Assembly (NCBI GenBank): GCA_030618475.1 | Contig: JAUXDG010000114.1 | Coordinates: 1-8,099 of the forward strand | From: Gammaproteobacteria bacterium | GTDB lineage: Bacteria > Pseudomonadota > Gammaproteobacteria > DSM-19610 | Length of the DNA stretch: 8,099 nucleotides | Direction of reading: 5' to 3' | Shown here: positions 1 through 6,995 of the stretch, piece after piece | Position numbering within the stretch: position 1 is the first letter of the stretch | Layout of the letters: every line of letters starts with the position of its first letter | Notes under the pieces: generated by a model | Told to the model about the DNA's origin: nothing | Database searches by the model: none | Seen by the model: the letters and a program-made list of their open reading frames with translations, nothing else | Translations under genes and position numbers: made by a program

Positions 1-2053
1 CCGGCATCAGCGAGGCAACCCAGTCAAAATCCGATTGTCGCGCGACATCGACGAACGACTGTCCAACATCTTCCGACTGTATCCATTCCAGCATCGGCAA
101 AGCATCAAAATCCTGGTGTGGAGGAGGCATAGCAGATATGACACTAAGCCCCCAGCCTGCATAGACCTGTTGACCAAGACTGTCGATTGTATCGGCGATT
201 TTCACTACATTGCTTTCATCAGCCACCATGATCAGGTGTATTGACGGCAGCACATAGCCAGACTCTTCCACACGATGGAGGAATTGTTCACGCAAATACT
301 GCAATCGCTGCGCGTCAGAAATGAACCCCGTGCTGCTGTTATCACCGTTTTCTCCCCGCATTTGCTGTCCCTGTTCCAGGGAATTCAGCTGGCGCTTGCG
401 GGCTGCTTCAACATCCGAATTGTCCACTGGGTAGCGTTCATACAGCCTGCGATACAGGGACGGAAAATCCTTGCGTTCACGCTGGGTCATGTGGCCAAGC
501 GAGCCAGACTCGCGCATATGCACTTCCACTGTCAGTTCAGGTATATGCACAAAATCAACCAGCCTCGAGAACCGGATCAGCAGGTCCCAGTCTTCAAAGG
601 CGTTAAGTTCAGTATCGAACAGGCCGGAATGCTGCAGTAACTCACGCCGGTGTCCCCAGGTATTTACCGGGATATAGTTCGCCACGTGCAGCCGTTCTTT
701 TGAATAGGCAATTCCCGAATACGGTGTACTGCGGCCTAGCTCGATTCGCTTGCCCCCTTCTATCGCCTCGTCTACATACTCCGCCTCGGTATACGCGAAC
801 CCTGACCCTTTTTCCTTGAGTGCGGCGACTACAGTAAGCAAGTGAGCGGGAAGAAAAGTATCGTCATCGTCCAGATAACACAACACCTCCCCCCGGGAGA
901 GTCGTATGCCGGTATTTCTCGCCGCAGCCAAACCCTGATTACTGCTGTGACACACATAGCGAATTCTCCCTTCGGGATCGACCGACTGGACGAACGCGCT
1001 TACGTCAACACCGGCATCATTAACCACGACGGCTTCCCAGTTCGGGTATTCCTGCCCAAGCAGCGACTGCAAGGCATCCTGCAGCAGGCCAGGACGATTG
1101 AATGTCGGCACAATAACGCTTACCAGCGGACGGTCCGGCAGCTCGAGCCGGATACTCTCTGACGCAGCCAGTGCCTTTAGACCGCTGTGCAGCGCCGACA
1201 CGCGCCGCAACAGCCTGTCCTCCACGCCTTCCTCATGGATATGAAAGCGCGCCTCGAGATGCTGCAAAATCGGCTTCCAGTCAGGGCGTATCGTGTCTGT
1301 GCAATCAGGGTTGCCGAACACTTTTTCCAGTATTCGCACATGGTCGACGAGTGGCTCCATAGAGCTGTAGAAGTGTGTCGAATACTGATTTTCGTGTACG
1401 CGAAATGCCACGGACGGCCTGTTGACAAAGGCAAAATCCGGTTTGAACGCGGCCATCCGCACATACAGGTCCCAGTCTGAGGCCCCGGTGACCTCCGGGT
1501 CGAGAAAGCCTACACGGTTAAGGTCTTCCCTGCGAAAAAGAACTGCCGTCGGCGTAATATAGTTATCGTATATCAGAAGGTCTGCCAGCTCATTGCGCCC
1601 ACCGGCATAACTGTGCGGCATGAAACCCGGATGCATGGCCACCTTGATGATCCTGTCATCGTCATCCACCCAGTAGCAGGGTGCATAGGCCAGACAGCAG
1701 TCGGGATTCTGCTCAAGCATTTCCACCAGCGCACACAGATGCCCGGGCATATAGAAGTCATCGGACGGCAGTACCGTATGATACCGGCCGCTGCCGCAGC
1801 CGAAGGCCTTCAGGCTGTTACCGATCATGCCGAGGTTATTTTCATTGCGTATATAAGAAACCCGCGGATCATCCGTATACGACTGGATAATGGCATCACT
1901 GTCATCAGAGGAAACATCATCCAGAACAACAAGCTCAAGGGAAGGTATATTCTGCGTCAACACGCTTTCTATACAACGCCTGAGAAACCGTCCGTTGTTG
2001 TAGGACAGAATAACAACGGTAGCCAGCGGGTTTGCAATACTGCCAATGTTCAT
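1..2053 (-). CDS. Multi-domain GT2 glycosyltransferase, probable flagellin glycan transferase (C-terminus beyond window)
   Basis: Open from ATG at 2053 to the left edge, 684 residues with no stop. Two full GT-A (family GT2) domains are visible and a third begins. Domain 1 (about residues 10-230) has TVVILSYNNG, D45-D46, SDD at 97-99 and SDWD with D193/D195. Domain 2 (about 310-525) has VSVIVPTFNRP, a DDDD run at 395-398 and EDWD at 487-490. A polar linker rich in R, Q, N and E (about 545-600) leads to a third start, PSIHLIMVADES (from about 602), whose catalytic half lies outside. GT2 enzymes transfer sugars from nucleotide donors. Large multi-domain GT2 proteins in flagellar loci (Fgt1/Fgt2 of Pseudomonas syringae) glycosylate flagellin, so that role is inferred here from flgL at the other end. 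The start is firm: AAGGAG lies 6 nt upstream, and the ATG overlaps the aminotransferase stop as ATGA. In domain 1 the usual DDGS is DDVS (V47). An O-antigen or capsule GT is the alternative. Confidence 0.88.
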   Translation of the reverse strand, partial: MNIGSIANPLATVVILSYNNGRFLRRCIESVLTQNIPSLELVVLDDVSSDDSDAIIQSYTDDPRVSYIRNENNLGMIGNSLKAFGCGSGRYHTVLPSDDFYMPGHLCALVEMLEQNPDCCLAYAPCYWVDDDDRIIKVAMHPGFMPHSYAGGRNELADLLIYDNYITPTAVLFRREDLNRVGFLDPEVTGASDWDLYVRMAAFKPDFAFVNRPSVAFRVHENQYSTHFYSSMEPLVDHVRILEKVFGNPDCTDTIRPDWKPILQHLEARFHIHEEGVEDRLLRRVSALHSGLKALAASESIRLELPDRPLVSVIVPTFNRPGLLQDALQSLLGQEYPNWEAVVVNDAGVDVSAFVQSVDPEGRIRYVCHSSNQGLAAARNTGIRLSRGEVLCYLDDDDTFLPAHLLTVVAALKEKGSGFAYTEAEYVDEAIEGGKRIELGRSTPYSGIAYSKERLHVANYIPVNTWGHRRELLQHSGLFDTELNAFEDWDLLIRFSRLVDFVHIPELTVEVHMRESGSLGHMTQRERKDFPSLYRRLYERYPVDNSDVEAARKRQLNSLEQGQQMRGENGDNSSTGFISDAQRLQYLREQFLHRVEESGYVLPSIHLIMVADESNVVKIADTIDSLGQQVYAGWGLSVISAMPPPHQDFDALPMLEWIQSEDVGQSFVDVARQSDFDWVASLMP

Positions 2054-3201
2054 ATCGCGCTCCTTATCGATGCCTGCCGGTTAACAGCAGGCTTGCCTTT
2101 GGCTGAGGTGGCCTGGATAACGGCATCAATGACACGTTTGACGTCACTGTCCGTCATGTGCGGCCCGATCGGCAGACTGAGCACACTGGCCACTGTTCGC
2201 TCTGACACAGGACAGTGCTGCTGAAGCATATGCGAGTACGCGCCGGAGCATGCCGGCAAAGCCGGGTAATGAATCTGTGTCCCTATACCATACCGGTGCA
2301 GTTTTTGTTTAATCAGGTCACGATCTTCAATCCGAATCACGTATAAATGCCAGACAGGTTCGGTGTGATCCGCCACCAGGGGCAGTTCGATATCACTGCA
2401 GCCCTGTAATTCCCGTCCATAGACCTCCGCAATTGCTCTTCGCCGGTCGTTCCAGACGTCAAGCCGTTTCAGTTTTACGCTCAGAAATGCCGCCTGAAGC
2501 TCGTCGAGCCGACTGTTGGTACCGAGCCTGGAGTGCTCGTATTTGCGAGCCGAGCCGTAGTTGCGCAGCTCAATCAGGTTACTCGTCAGTTCCGGGTCGT
2601 CGGTGGTAATCGCGCCACCATCTCCAAGCGCGCCGAGATTTTTTGCCGGATAAAAGCTGAAAGCGGCAGCATCACCCAGCGACCCCACCCTCCTATTCAT
2701 ATACAAGGCTCCATGAGCCTGCGCCGCGTCCTCGATCAGTTTCAGACCATGTCGGTCCGCGACGGCACGCAGGCCTGTGATGTCAGCAGGTTGCCCATAC
2801 AGATGCACTGCAATGATTGCTTGCGTTCGCGAACTGACAGCCGCCTCAGTGGCCGGGGCATCCAGGTTCATGGTGTCCCGCTCAATATCCACGGCAACGG
2901 GCTTTGCCCCGGTCGCAGACACCGCCATCCAGGTAGCTATAAACGTATGCGCCGGAACAATCACTTCATCTCCTTTGCCAATCCCGTAACCTTCGAGAAT
3001 CAGCCGGAGCGCGTCCAGCCCATTGCCTACACCCAGACAGTGCCGACTGCCACAGTAGCTGGCGTACTCCGCCTCAAATGACTGTATTTCCGCCCCCAAC
3101 GTGAAACAACCGGACGCTTTCACTCGATGCCACGCCACATCCAGATCGGCGCGCAACTCGTGAATAGCTGCGCCCACGTCAAGAAAATCAATAAATGGCA
3201 T
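2050..3201 (-). CDS. dTDP-3-amino-3,6-dideoxyhexose aminotransferase (DegT/DnrJ/EryC1 family, FdtB/QdtB type)
   Basis: 383 residues, full length for this family of PLP-dependent sugar aminotransferases. Family signatures in order: N-terminal MPFIDF, GNGLDAL (60-65), DEVIVPAHTFIAT (78-90), HLYGQPAD (133-140), EDAAQAHGA with the PLP-contacting D158, and FSFYPAKNLGALGDGGA with the Schiff-base lysine K187. The adjacent 3,4-ketoisomerase gene indicates that the substrate is the 3-keto sugar, giving dTDP-Fuc3N or dTDP-Qui3N with glutamate as the likely amino donor. A VioA-like 4-aminotransferase would not need that partner. The start is taken at ATG 3201 because the protein begins like its family there. 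The longer frame opens with TTG at 3273 and adds 24 residues unlike the family. This start lies 14 nt inside the upstream ketoisomerase gene and lacks a good Shine-Dalgarno, so coupled translation is likely. Sequence alone cannot separate the galacto product (Fuc3N) from the gluco product (Qui3N). Confidence 0.9.
   Translation of the reverse strand: MPFIDFLDVGAAIHELRADLDVAWHRVKASGCFTLGAEIQSFEAEYASYCGSRHCLGVGNGLDALRLILEGYGIGKGDEVIVPAHTFIATWMAVSATGAKPVAVDIERDTMNLDAPATEAAVSSRTQAIIAVHLYGQPADITGLRAVADRHGLKLIEDAAQAHGALYMNRRVGSLGDAAAFSFYPAKNLGALGDGGAITTDDPELTSNLIELRNYGSARKYEHSRLGTNSRLDELQAAFLSVKLKRLDVWNDRRRAIAEVYGRELQGCSDIELPLVADHTEPVWHLYVIRIEDRDLIKQKLHRYGIGTQIHYPALPACSGAYSHMLQQHCPVSERTVASVLSLPIGPHMTDSDVKRVIDAVIQATSAKGKPAVNRQASIRSAI
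2060..2065 (-). promoter_or_regulatory. Shine-Dalgarno of the multi-domain glycosyltransferase
   Basis: AAGGAG on the minus strand, 6 nt before the ATG at 2053 and inside the end of the aminotransferase gene. It fixes the glycosyltransferase start, and with the ATGA stop/start overlap it indicates translational coupling. Confidence 0.8.
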
Positions 3202-3649
3202 TATCGCTGACCGCTTCGCGGAACTCGCCATAGCTCCGGAAGTAATCGGATTCGTCGTAACGCCGCGATGCAAGGACCATACAGACGGAACCGGATGAGA
3301 AATTATCGATTTCCCGCCACACCATAGGTCCTATGTAAAGGCCGTTATACGAGCGGTTCAGGTGATGGCGCGTTTTTCTTACGCCATTATCGACGACAAT
3401 ATCGAAGCTGCCTGACATGGCAATGATCAGTTGTTCCAGCTCCTTGTGGGCGTGCCCACCGCGTTCGGCTCCGCCGGGAACATCATAAAGGTAGTAGACT
3501 CGTTCAATCGAAAACGGCGCGTGTACGTTGCCTTCGATAAAAGTCAGATTACCCCTGGGATCATGGATAACCGGGAAATCGATACGATTGCATATGCCGA
3601 ATGCCGGATGTTTGCTCTCCTTTCGCCTTGGCATTACAACGCTGACCAT
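3188..3649 (-). CDS. dTDP-4-dehydro-6-deoxyglucose 3,4-ketoisomerase (FdtA/QdtA, WxcM-like cupin)
   Basis: 153 residues, close to the usual 130-150 for single-domain FdtA/QdtA. The cupin fold is recognisable from RGNLTFIEG (32-40), IERVYYLYDVPGG (48-60), the histidine pair in GGHAHKE (H66, H68), MSGSFDIVVDNG (78-89), GPMVWREIDNFS (107-118) and VCMVLASRRYDESDY (122-136). These match the family's active-site block, in which tyrosine and histidine residues carry out the proton transfers that move the keto group from C4 to C3. It is cytosolic, acts on the dTDP-sugar and feeds the aminotransferase immediately downstream. The start at ATG 3649 is supported by AAGGAG 7 nt upstream. A second ATG five codons in (MPRRKE) is a less likely start. 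No acetyltransferase domain is fused, unlike the longer bifunctional WxcM proteins. Whether the product has D-galacto (FdtA) or D-gluco (QdtA) configuration is not decided by what I can see. Confidence 0.92.
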   Translation of the reverse strand: MVSVVMPRRKESKHPAFGICNRIDFPVIHDPRGNLTFIEGNVHAPFSIERVYYLYDVPGGAERGGHAHKELEQLIIAMSGSFDIVVDNGVRKTRHHLNRSYNGLYIGPMVWREIDNFSSGSVCMVLASRRYDESDYFRSYGEFREAVSDNAIY

Positions 3650-3656
3650 GGAAATA

Positions 3657-3662
3657 CTCCTT
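3657..3662 (-). promoter_or_regulatory. Shine-Dalgarno of the ketoisomerase
   Basis: AAGGAG on the minus strand, 7 nt before ATG 3649. Its first two bases are the last two of the TAA stop of the acyltransferase gene, so termination and re-initiation occur within a few bases. Confidence 0.8.
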
Positions 3663-4623
3663 AACTTAGGTTCAATTTAAGCCCGAACTTGGGCGTGCAG
3701 ACACAACCAACCGATTGCTTGAAATCACATAGACCGGGATTTGACAGTCCGTTTTCACTGGCCGGACCGGTATCTACAAACCGGAACTTGCGCTCCGCAT
3801 AGTAGGCAAACAAAGCCCAGGCCAGATAATTCATTGTGCCGGGTGTTTCGTCGTCTGGCAGGTCCCCCCAGTAAATCACCTGCACACTATCGGCGCTTAC
3901 CTGGTAGCAGATCGCTGCGGCGACCGCTTCGCATGTCGGCGTACTGACAAGAAAATAGTCTATGGAAACCACTGCACCGGTCTGACGCAACGCAGTCAGT
4001 GTCATATGCAGAGGATAACCGTGAGCCTGCCGGTTTTCGCGGATGACTTCGTACGCCTTCCTGCGGCCATCATCATCTACGCAGGCAACAAGTTTCATGC
4101 CTTTGGAAATGGCACTTTTCAGCTTCTGGCGCGCCCTTGATGACAGACGATTTCTATAATCTGCGTCGAATGTATTCAGGGGGAAATGGAAATTTATATC
4201 CTGACGGAAAATCCGGAACCCGGCCTCCTGCAGGGCCATCAGCTGCATGGACAGACCGTGCGGATTGTAGACCAGCGGGGGAAGAGTGATTTCAATTTCC
4301 GACAGCTCCTTCTGCCGGCAGTACTCAACAAAGGCATCAACAGCATTTCGATAGGAGCTGAGTTTCAGGTCGTCGCGGTATCCGGTCAGAGCACTGAAGG
4401 GCGCCGAATAGGGCAACTTCGCCACACCGGCCTTGACACCGACAATGGCCCCGAATCGAATCTGTTTATCCCTGAACACCAGATAGAAAAGGCCATCGCA
4501 TTTATCACGGTTGAGCCTGGCAAACTCGGGCAGTTCGAACGTTGTAAGGTAATTGCGCATTGAATTACGGTACTCGTCGAACACCACTGCAGAAACTGAC
4601 ATTGACGGGGTTGGAACACTCAT
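3661..4623 (-). CDS. GNAT/FemAB-fold acyltransferase-like protein, candidate amino-sugar N-acyltransferase
   Basis: 320 residues from ATG 4623. The layout resembles two-lobed FemAB / BioF2-like acyltransferases: an N-terminal lobe (about 1-150) ending in GFRIFRQDINFHFPL (135-149), a basic stretch RNRLSSRARQKLKSA (157-171), then a GNAT lobe with YEVIRENRQAHGYPLHMT (191-208), EAVAAAICYQ (232-241), VQVIYWGD (248-255) and a C-terminal FVDTGPASENGLSNPGLCDFK (282-302). Such enzymes transfer acyl or aminoacyl groups to amines. In this operon the obvious acceptor is the C3 amine made by the next two gene products, in place of the missing hexapeptide FdtC/QdtC enzyme. The start is set by GAGGGG 6 nt upstream and by the TGATG overlap with the propeller gene's stop. 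The frame could extend nine codons further upstream, but nothing supports that. The substrate is inferred from context. The family match is from motif shape only, and acyl-CoA, acyl-ACP or aminoacyl-tRNA donors all remain possible. Confidence 0.75.
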   Translation of the reverse strand: MSVPTPSMSVSAVVFDEYRNSMRNYLTTFELPEFARLNRDKCDGLFYLVFRDKQIRFGAIVGVKAGVAKLPYSAPFSALTGYRDDLKLSSYRNAVDAFVEYCRQKELSEIEITLPPLVYNPHGLSMQLMALQEAGFRIFRQDINFHFPLNTFDADYRNRLSSRARQKLKSAISKGMKLVACVDDDGRRKAYEVIRENRQAHGYPLHMTLTALRQTGAVVSIDYFLVSTPTCEAVAAAICYQVSADSVQVIYWGDLPDDETPGTMNYLAWALFAYYAERKFRFVDTGPASENGLSNPGLCDFKQSVGCVCTPKFGLKLNLS

Positions 4624-5552
4624 CACATGCCCCTCAACAGCCGCGCACAACCCAGGCCGTCGCGCCCAAAACCATTGCCCGAATAAAACATGAAGACGTC
4701 ATTGCCAGCGTCCACAACTGACGGAAAATAAACCATTTCGGAATCGAAACCGCTTTCGGAATGTTCCACTACCGGCTCGTCATCGAGACGTTTCCAGGTC
4801 AGGAAGTCCTCTGATACGGCATAGCCGTAACTGTATTTCATGTCCAGTTTGCGGCGTGTATAGAACACATAGTAACGCGCACCGAGACGGATCAACTGCG
4901 GGCGACCCAGTCCATGTTCTTCGTCGGGATCACACTCGACGATACGCCGGCCGTTTGGCCGGTAAGTAACCCCGTCCGGCGATGACTGATAGTAAACGTG
5001 GTAAACCGGCCGTTGTTTCCCTCCTACCTGAGCCCACTCCGACCCAGCTGAATAACAGGTATGAAAGTTGCCATCTTCGACGAATACAGACTGTCCGGCG
5101 CGCACGCATAAGCCTTCTTCGGTACGGTCCAGAACCGGCGCCCTGCCCCAGCGCCTGAAACTGTTTCCACCGTCTTCGCTCACGGCAAGACCACCGAAGT
5201 TGTAATGTGGCACCTTATGACCCAGCTGGAAACCGGTATAGTAGAGGTATACGCACCCTCCGACCTTGCTTGCATGGGCCGGGAATACCCCGTTTTCGTC
5301 AAAGCAGCCGTCATCCCCGATATCCAGAAGCGGCCTGTCGGAAACGCCCACAACCTGCTGCGGATTCCCTGCCTCAACGTCGATATAACCGATGCGTGAT
5401 ATGCCGTTCGCGTCCCAACACCCCAGATAGATACGGATAACATCCGGATTAATCAATATTGCTGAAGGCGCCATGCAATGTGATGCCCACCAGTTGCTCT
5501 GTGCCGGGGCGTGATAAATCCTGCCAAGTTTCTCCCAACCTGAAATGCGCAC
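4623..5552 (-). CDS. Five-bladed beta-propeller protein, GH43/GH32/GH130-like fold, function unknown
   Basis: 309 residues made almost entirely of repeated propeller blades. Aromatic strand motifs recur at 39-58 (IRIYLGCWDANG), 101-143 (VYLYYTGF, then GLAVSEDGGNSFRRW), 164-206 (HTCYSAG, then YYQSSPDG), 227-263 (YYVFYTRRK, then GYAVSEDFLTWKR) and 286-305 (VFMFYSGNGFG), which is five blades. The S-x-D-x-x-x-W/F type turn before the next strand is typical of the GH43/GH32/GH68/GH130 superfamily. No signal peptide or membrane segment is visible, so it should be cytosolic, where a glycan hydrolase makes little sense beside nucleotide-sugar genes. It may be a retooled fold that binds or modifies a sugar, or a sugar phosphorylase or transferase. 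Acidic candidates are D48, D81/D85 and E272, but I cannot assign a catalytic set. It starts at GTG 5552, 3 nt after the upstream stop, with only a weak purine stretch ahead, and ends in TGA overlapping the next ATG. Confidence 0.78.
   Translation of the reverse strand: MRISGWEKLGRIYHAPAQSNWWASHCMAPSAILINPDVIRIYLGCWDANGISRIGYIDVEAGNPQQVVGVSDRPLLDIGDDGCFDENGVFPAHASKVGGCVYLYYTGFQLGHKVPHYNFGGLAVSEDGGNSFRRWGRAPVLDRTEEGLCVRAGQSVFVEDGNFHTCYSAGSEWAQVGGKQRPVYHVYYQSSPDGVTYRPNGRRIVECDPDEEHGLGRPQLIRLGARYYVFYTRRKLDMKYSYGYAVSEDFLTWKRLDDEPVVEHSESGFDSEMVYFPSVVDAGNDVFMFYSGNGFGRDGLGCARLLRGM
4630..4635 (-). promoter_or_regulatory. Shine-Dalgarno deciding the acyltransferase start
   Basis: GAGGGG on the minus strand, 6 nt before ATG 4623 and inside the last codons of the propeller gene. 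It favours ATG 4623 over the in-frame codon at 4650. Confidence 0.65.
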
Positions 5553-5555
5553 GAC

Positions 5556-6851
5556 CTATACCCGCTCATCCAGCAAAGATTCAACCATACTGACGTCGAA
5601 GGTTGGTATACCGTGCCGCACCTGGACTTCGGCGCGCTGTGAGAAACTGTCATCGATAAAAATCGCTTCGACAGGATCAATGAAATCCGCCTTTGACTGG
5701 GCTTCTTCAAGCCAGATTTTTTTATCGAACAACTCGGACAAGCGCCAGTGCCGCAGGTAGGCATCCTTGTCTTCTGCCAACGACTTGGATAACAGCGTAA
5801 TATTGCAACCGTTGTTCAGCGCCTGGTACAGGAATGCGACGAGCTGTGTATTGACGCCGTCACTGGTAATCAGCGTATCATCCAGATCGACGTAGATTCT
5901 CCGGTAGGTGATATCACTGATGTACCGATTGGTGAGAGCCCGGTCCATACTCAGCTCATGGCCATTGAGCATGATCTGCAGGTCCTCGCCAACGGCCTCA
6001 TAAAGACTCAACAACGGAAAGTTGGCCCCTCGCACGCGGTTAATCGCCATTGTCCCGGCAATTCTCGGCTCAACTTCCAACAGCTTCAGATGGCCCTGCG
6101 CATCTTCCTTGACCTGGAAAAACCACGCGCCATAGAGTCCCAGGCGGCCGGATATCTGTTGCGCAAGGTCCTTGAGTACCGGCTGCAGGCCTCCATTTAC
6201 CAGGCGTGCATTCATGCTGGTTCCCATGCGCACGCGCCCGCGCTCACGCCCGGCACAAAACAGCAGACCTTTACGGCGACTGGAAAAACAGTCAACGGTG
6301 TACTCGGTACCGGGAAGGTATTCCTGTATCAGCAGGTCTGGATCATTCAGCAGATAGGCCTCCAGCTCGCAGCAATTCTCGACACGATATGCACCCTGTG
6401 AACCATAAGCCGAATCAGGTTTAACGAAGACGGGGTAATCGGCCACCGCATCTGCCGACAGGTACCGGTGCGGCGACGGCAGAATATCGAACAGGCGATC
6501 AGCCGCAGACGACTTGGAGCGCATGAGCTTTACGGCATCAGTGGGCGGAAGAATCACCTCACAGCTCAGTTCATCCCGAACATCACACAGAAAGTCGATC
6601 ACGTAGTCATTGGCCGGATATATGAAGTCAATCCCAAGTTGCTCTATCAGGGCATTCAACTGTTGCAGGCAACCGGGTTCAGAAACGGGCGGCAGAATAA
6701 AATGATTTCGGTAGACACTGTTAGCGTGATTACTGCACTGTGAGGCAGCGGAAAACAACCGGACCTCCTTGCAGTAGCGCAGGGCACGATTGATTTCCAG
6801 GCCAATTTCAGTCCCGCCCGGAAACACGAGCAGATTCCATCTCACAGTCAT
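5556..6851 (-). CDS. ATP-grasp ligase fused to a HAD-like domain, first gene of the operon
   Basis: 431 residues in two domains. Residues 1-300 form an ATP-grasp enzyme of the carbamoyl-phosphate-synthase-like type: an N-terminal nucleotide-binding-like LLVFPGGTEIG (7-17), YPANDYVIDFL (78-88), the ATP lysine K144 in VFVKPDSAYGSQG (141-153), IQEYLPGTEY (175-184), and metal-binding acidic residues at E259/E261 in LEVEPR. These enzymes join a carboxylate to an amine or other nucleophile through an acyl phosphate. Residues 318-431 form a HAD-like domain: motif I DLDDT with D322/D324, motif II TLLSK (S355), K387, and motif IV IFIDD (D400/D401), all present, so phosphatase activity is plausible. 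The start is ATG 6851, where the ATP-grasp N-terminus begins. The longer frame opens at TTG 6899 without a ribosome site. SD pairing at 6851 is weak. Substrates are unknown. In this operon the C3-amino sugar is a candidate amine, and the HAD part could remove a phosphate. It is downstream of the sigma-54-like promoter. Confidence 0.85.
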   Translation of the reverse strand: MTVRWNLLVFPGGTEIGLEINRALRYCKEVRLFSAASQCSNHANSVYRNHFILPPVSEPGCLQQLNALIEQLGIDFIYPANDYVIDFLCDVRDELSCEVILPPTDAVKLMRSKSSAADRLFDILPSPHRYLSADAVADYPVFVKPDSAYGSQGAYRVENCCELEAYLLNDPDLLIQEYLPGTEYTVDCFSSRRKGLLFCAGRERGRVRMGTSMNARLVNGGLQPVLKDLAQQISGRLGLYGAWFFQVKEDAQGHLKLLEVEPRIAGTMAINRVRGANFPLLSLYEAVGEDLQIMLNGHELSMDRALTNRYISDITYRRIYVDLDDTLITSDGVNTQLVAFLYQALNNGCNITLLSKSLAEDKDAYLRHWRLSELFDKKIWLEEAQSKADFIDPVEAIFIDDSFSQRAEVQVRHGIPTFDVSMVESLLDERV

Positions 6852-6945
6852 GGCGTGCCCATTTACCCTCACAAAAATGTTCCAGCAGAGCGGCAACAAC
6901 CCGGAAGGCGGTGCCGTGCAAATACAATGTCATCCAAGGGTGCCA

Positions 6946-6962
6946 AAGCAATACCTATGCCA
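6946..6962 (-). promoter_or_regulatory. Candidate sigma-54 (RpoN) promoter of the glycosylation operon
   Basis: The minus strand reads TGGCAT-AGGTA-TTGCTT (6962 down to 6946). The -24 GG and -12 GC are 12 nt apart, the invariant RpoN spacing, and most flanking consensus bases (TGGCAC, TTGCW) match. Transcription would start near 6936, about 85 nt before ATG 6851. Many gammaproteobacterial flagellar genes use RpoN with a FleQ/FlrA/FlrC-type activator, so the context agrees. The activator site was not identified. Confidence 0.6.
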
Positions 6963-6965
6963 TAC

Positions 6966-6994
6966 TTAATAAATACATTTAAAATCAATATAAT
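6966..6994 (+). promoter_or_regulatory. Candidate sigma-70 promoter toward the phosphopantetheinyl transferase
   Basis: A -35-like TTAATA (6966-6971, 4 of 6 matches to TTGACA), a 17-bp spacer and a perfect -10 TATAAT (6989-6994). Transcription would start near 7001, leaving a leader of about 175 nt before ATG 7175. The site lies in AT-rich DNA where chance TATAAT matches are common, so this is tentative. Confidence 0.4.
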
Positions 6995-6995
6995 A
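6983..6995 (+). promoter_or_regulatory. Possible IHF site upstream of the sigma-54-like promoter
   Basis: AATCAATATAATA matches the IHF consensus WATCAA-N4-TTR except for one base. Its centre is about 53 nt upstream of the predicted sigma-54 start, where IHF usually bends DNA to bring a distant activator to RpoN polymerase. It overlaps the TATAAT of the opposing promoter candidate. AT-rich sequence makes a chance match possible. Confidence 0.3.

Noticed and set aside
1613..2224. Plus-strand open frame of 203 codons
   Set aside because: It lies opposite the glycosyltransferase and aminotransferase genes, crosses their junction, and its translation shows no domain. The minus-strand proteins have clear family motifs.
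2533..3081. Plus-strand open frame of 182 codons
   Set aside because: It is antisense to the conserved core of the aminotransferase, including the PLP lysine region. No recognisable protein features.
2050..3201. VioA-type 4-aminotransferase as in Pseudomonas flagellin islands
   Set aside because: The adjacent 3,4-ketoisomerase points to C3 amination. A 4-aminotransferase would act directly on the 4-keto sugar and leave the isomerase without a role.
3202..3273. N-terminal extension of the aminotransferase from TTG 3273
   Set aside because: The added 24 residues do not resemble the family, whose members begin with a (M)(I)PFxD-type motif as at 3201.
6852..6899. N-terminal extension of the ATP-grasp/HAD protein from TTG 6899
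   Set aside because: The family-like N-terminus begins at ATG 6851, and no ribosome site precedes the TTG.
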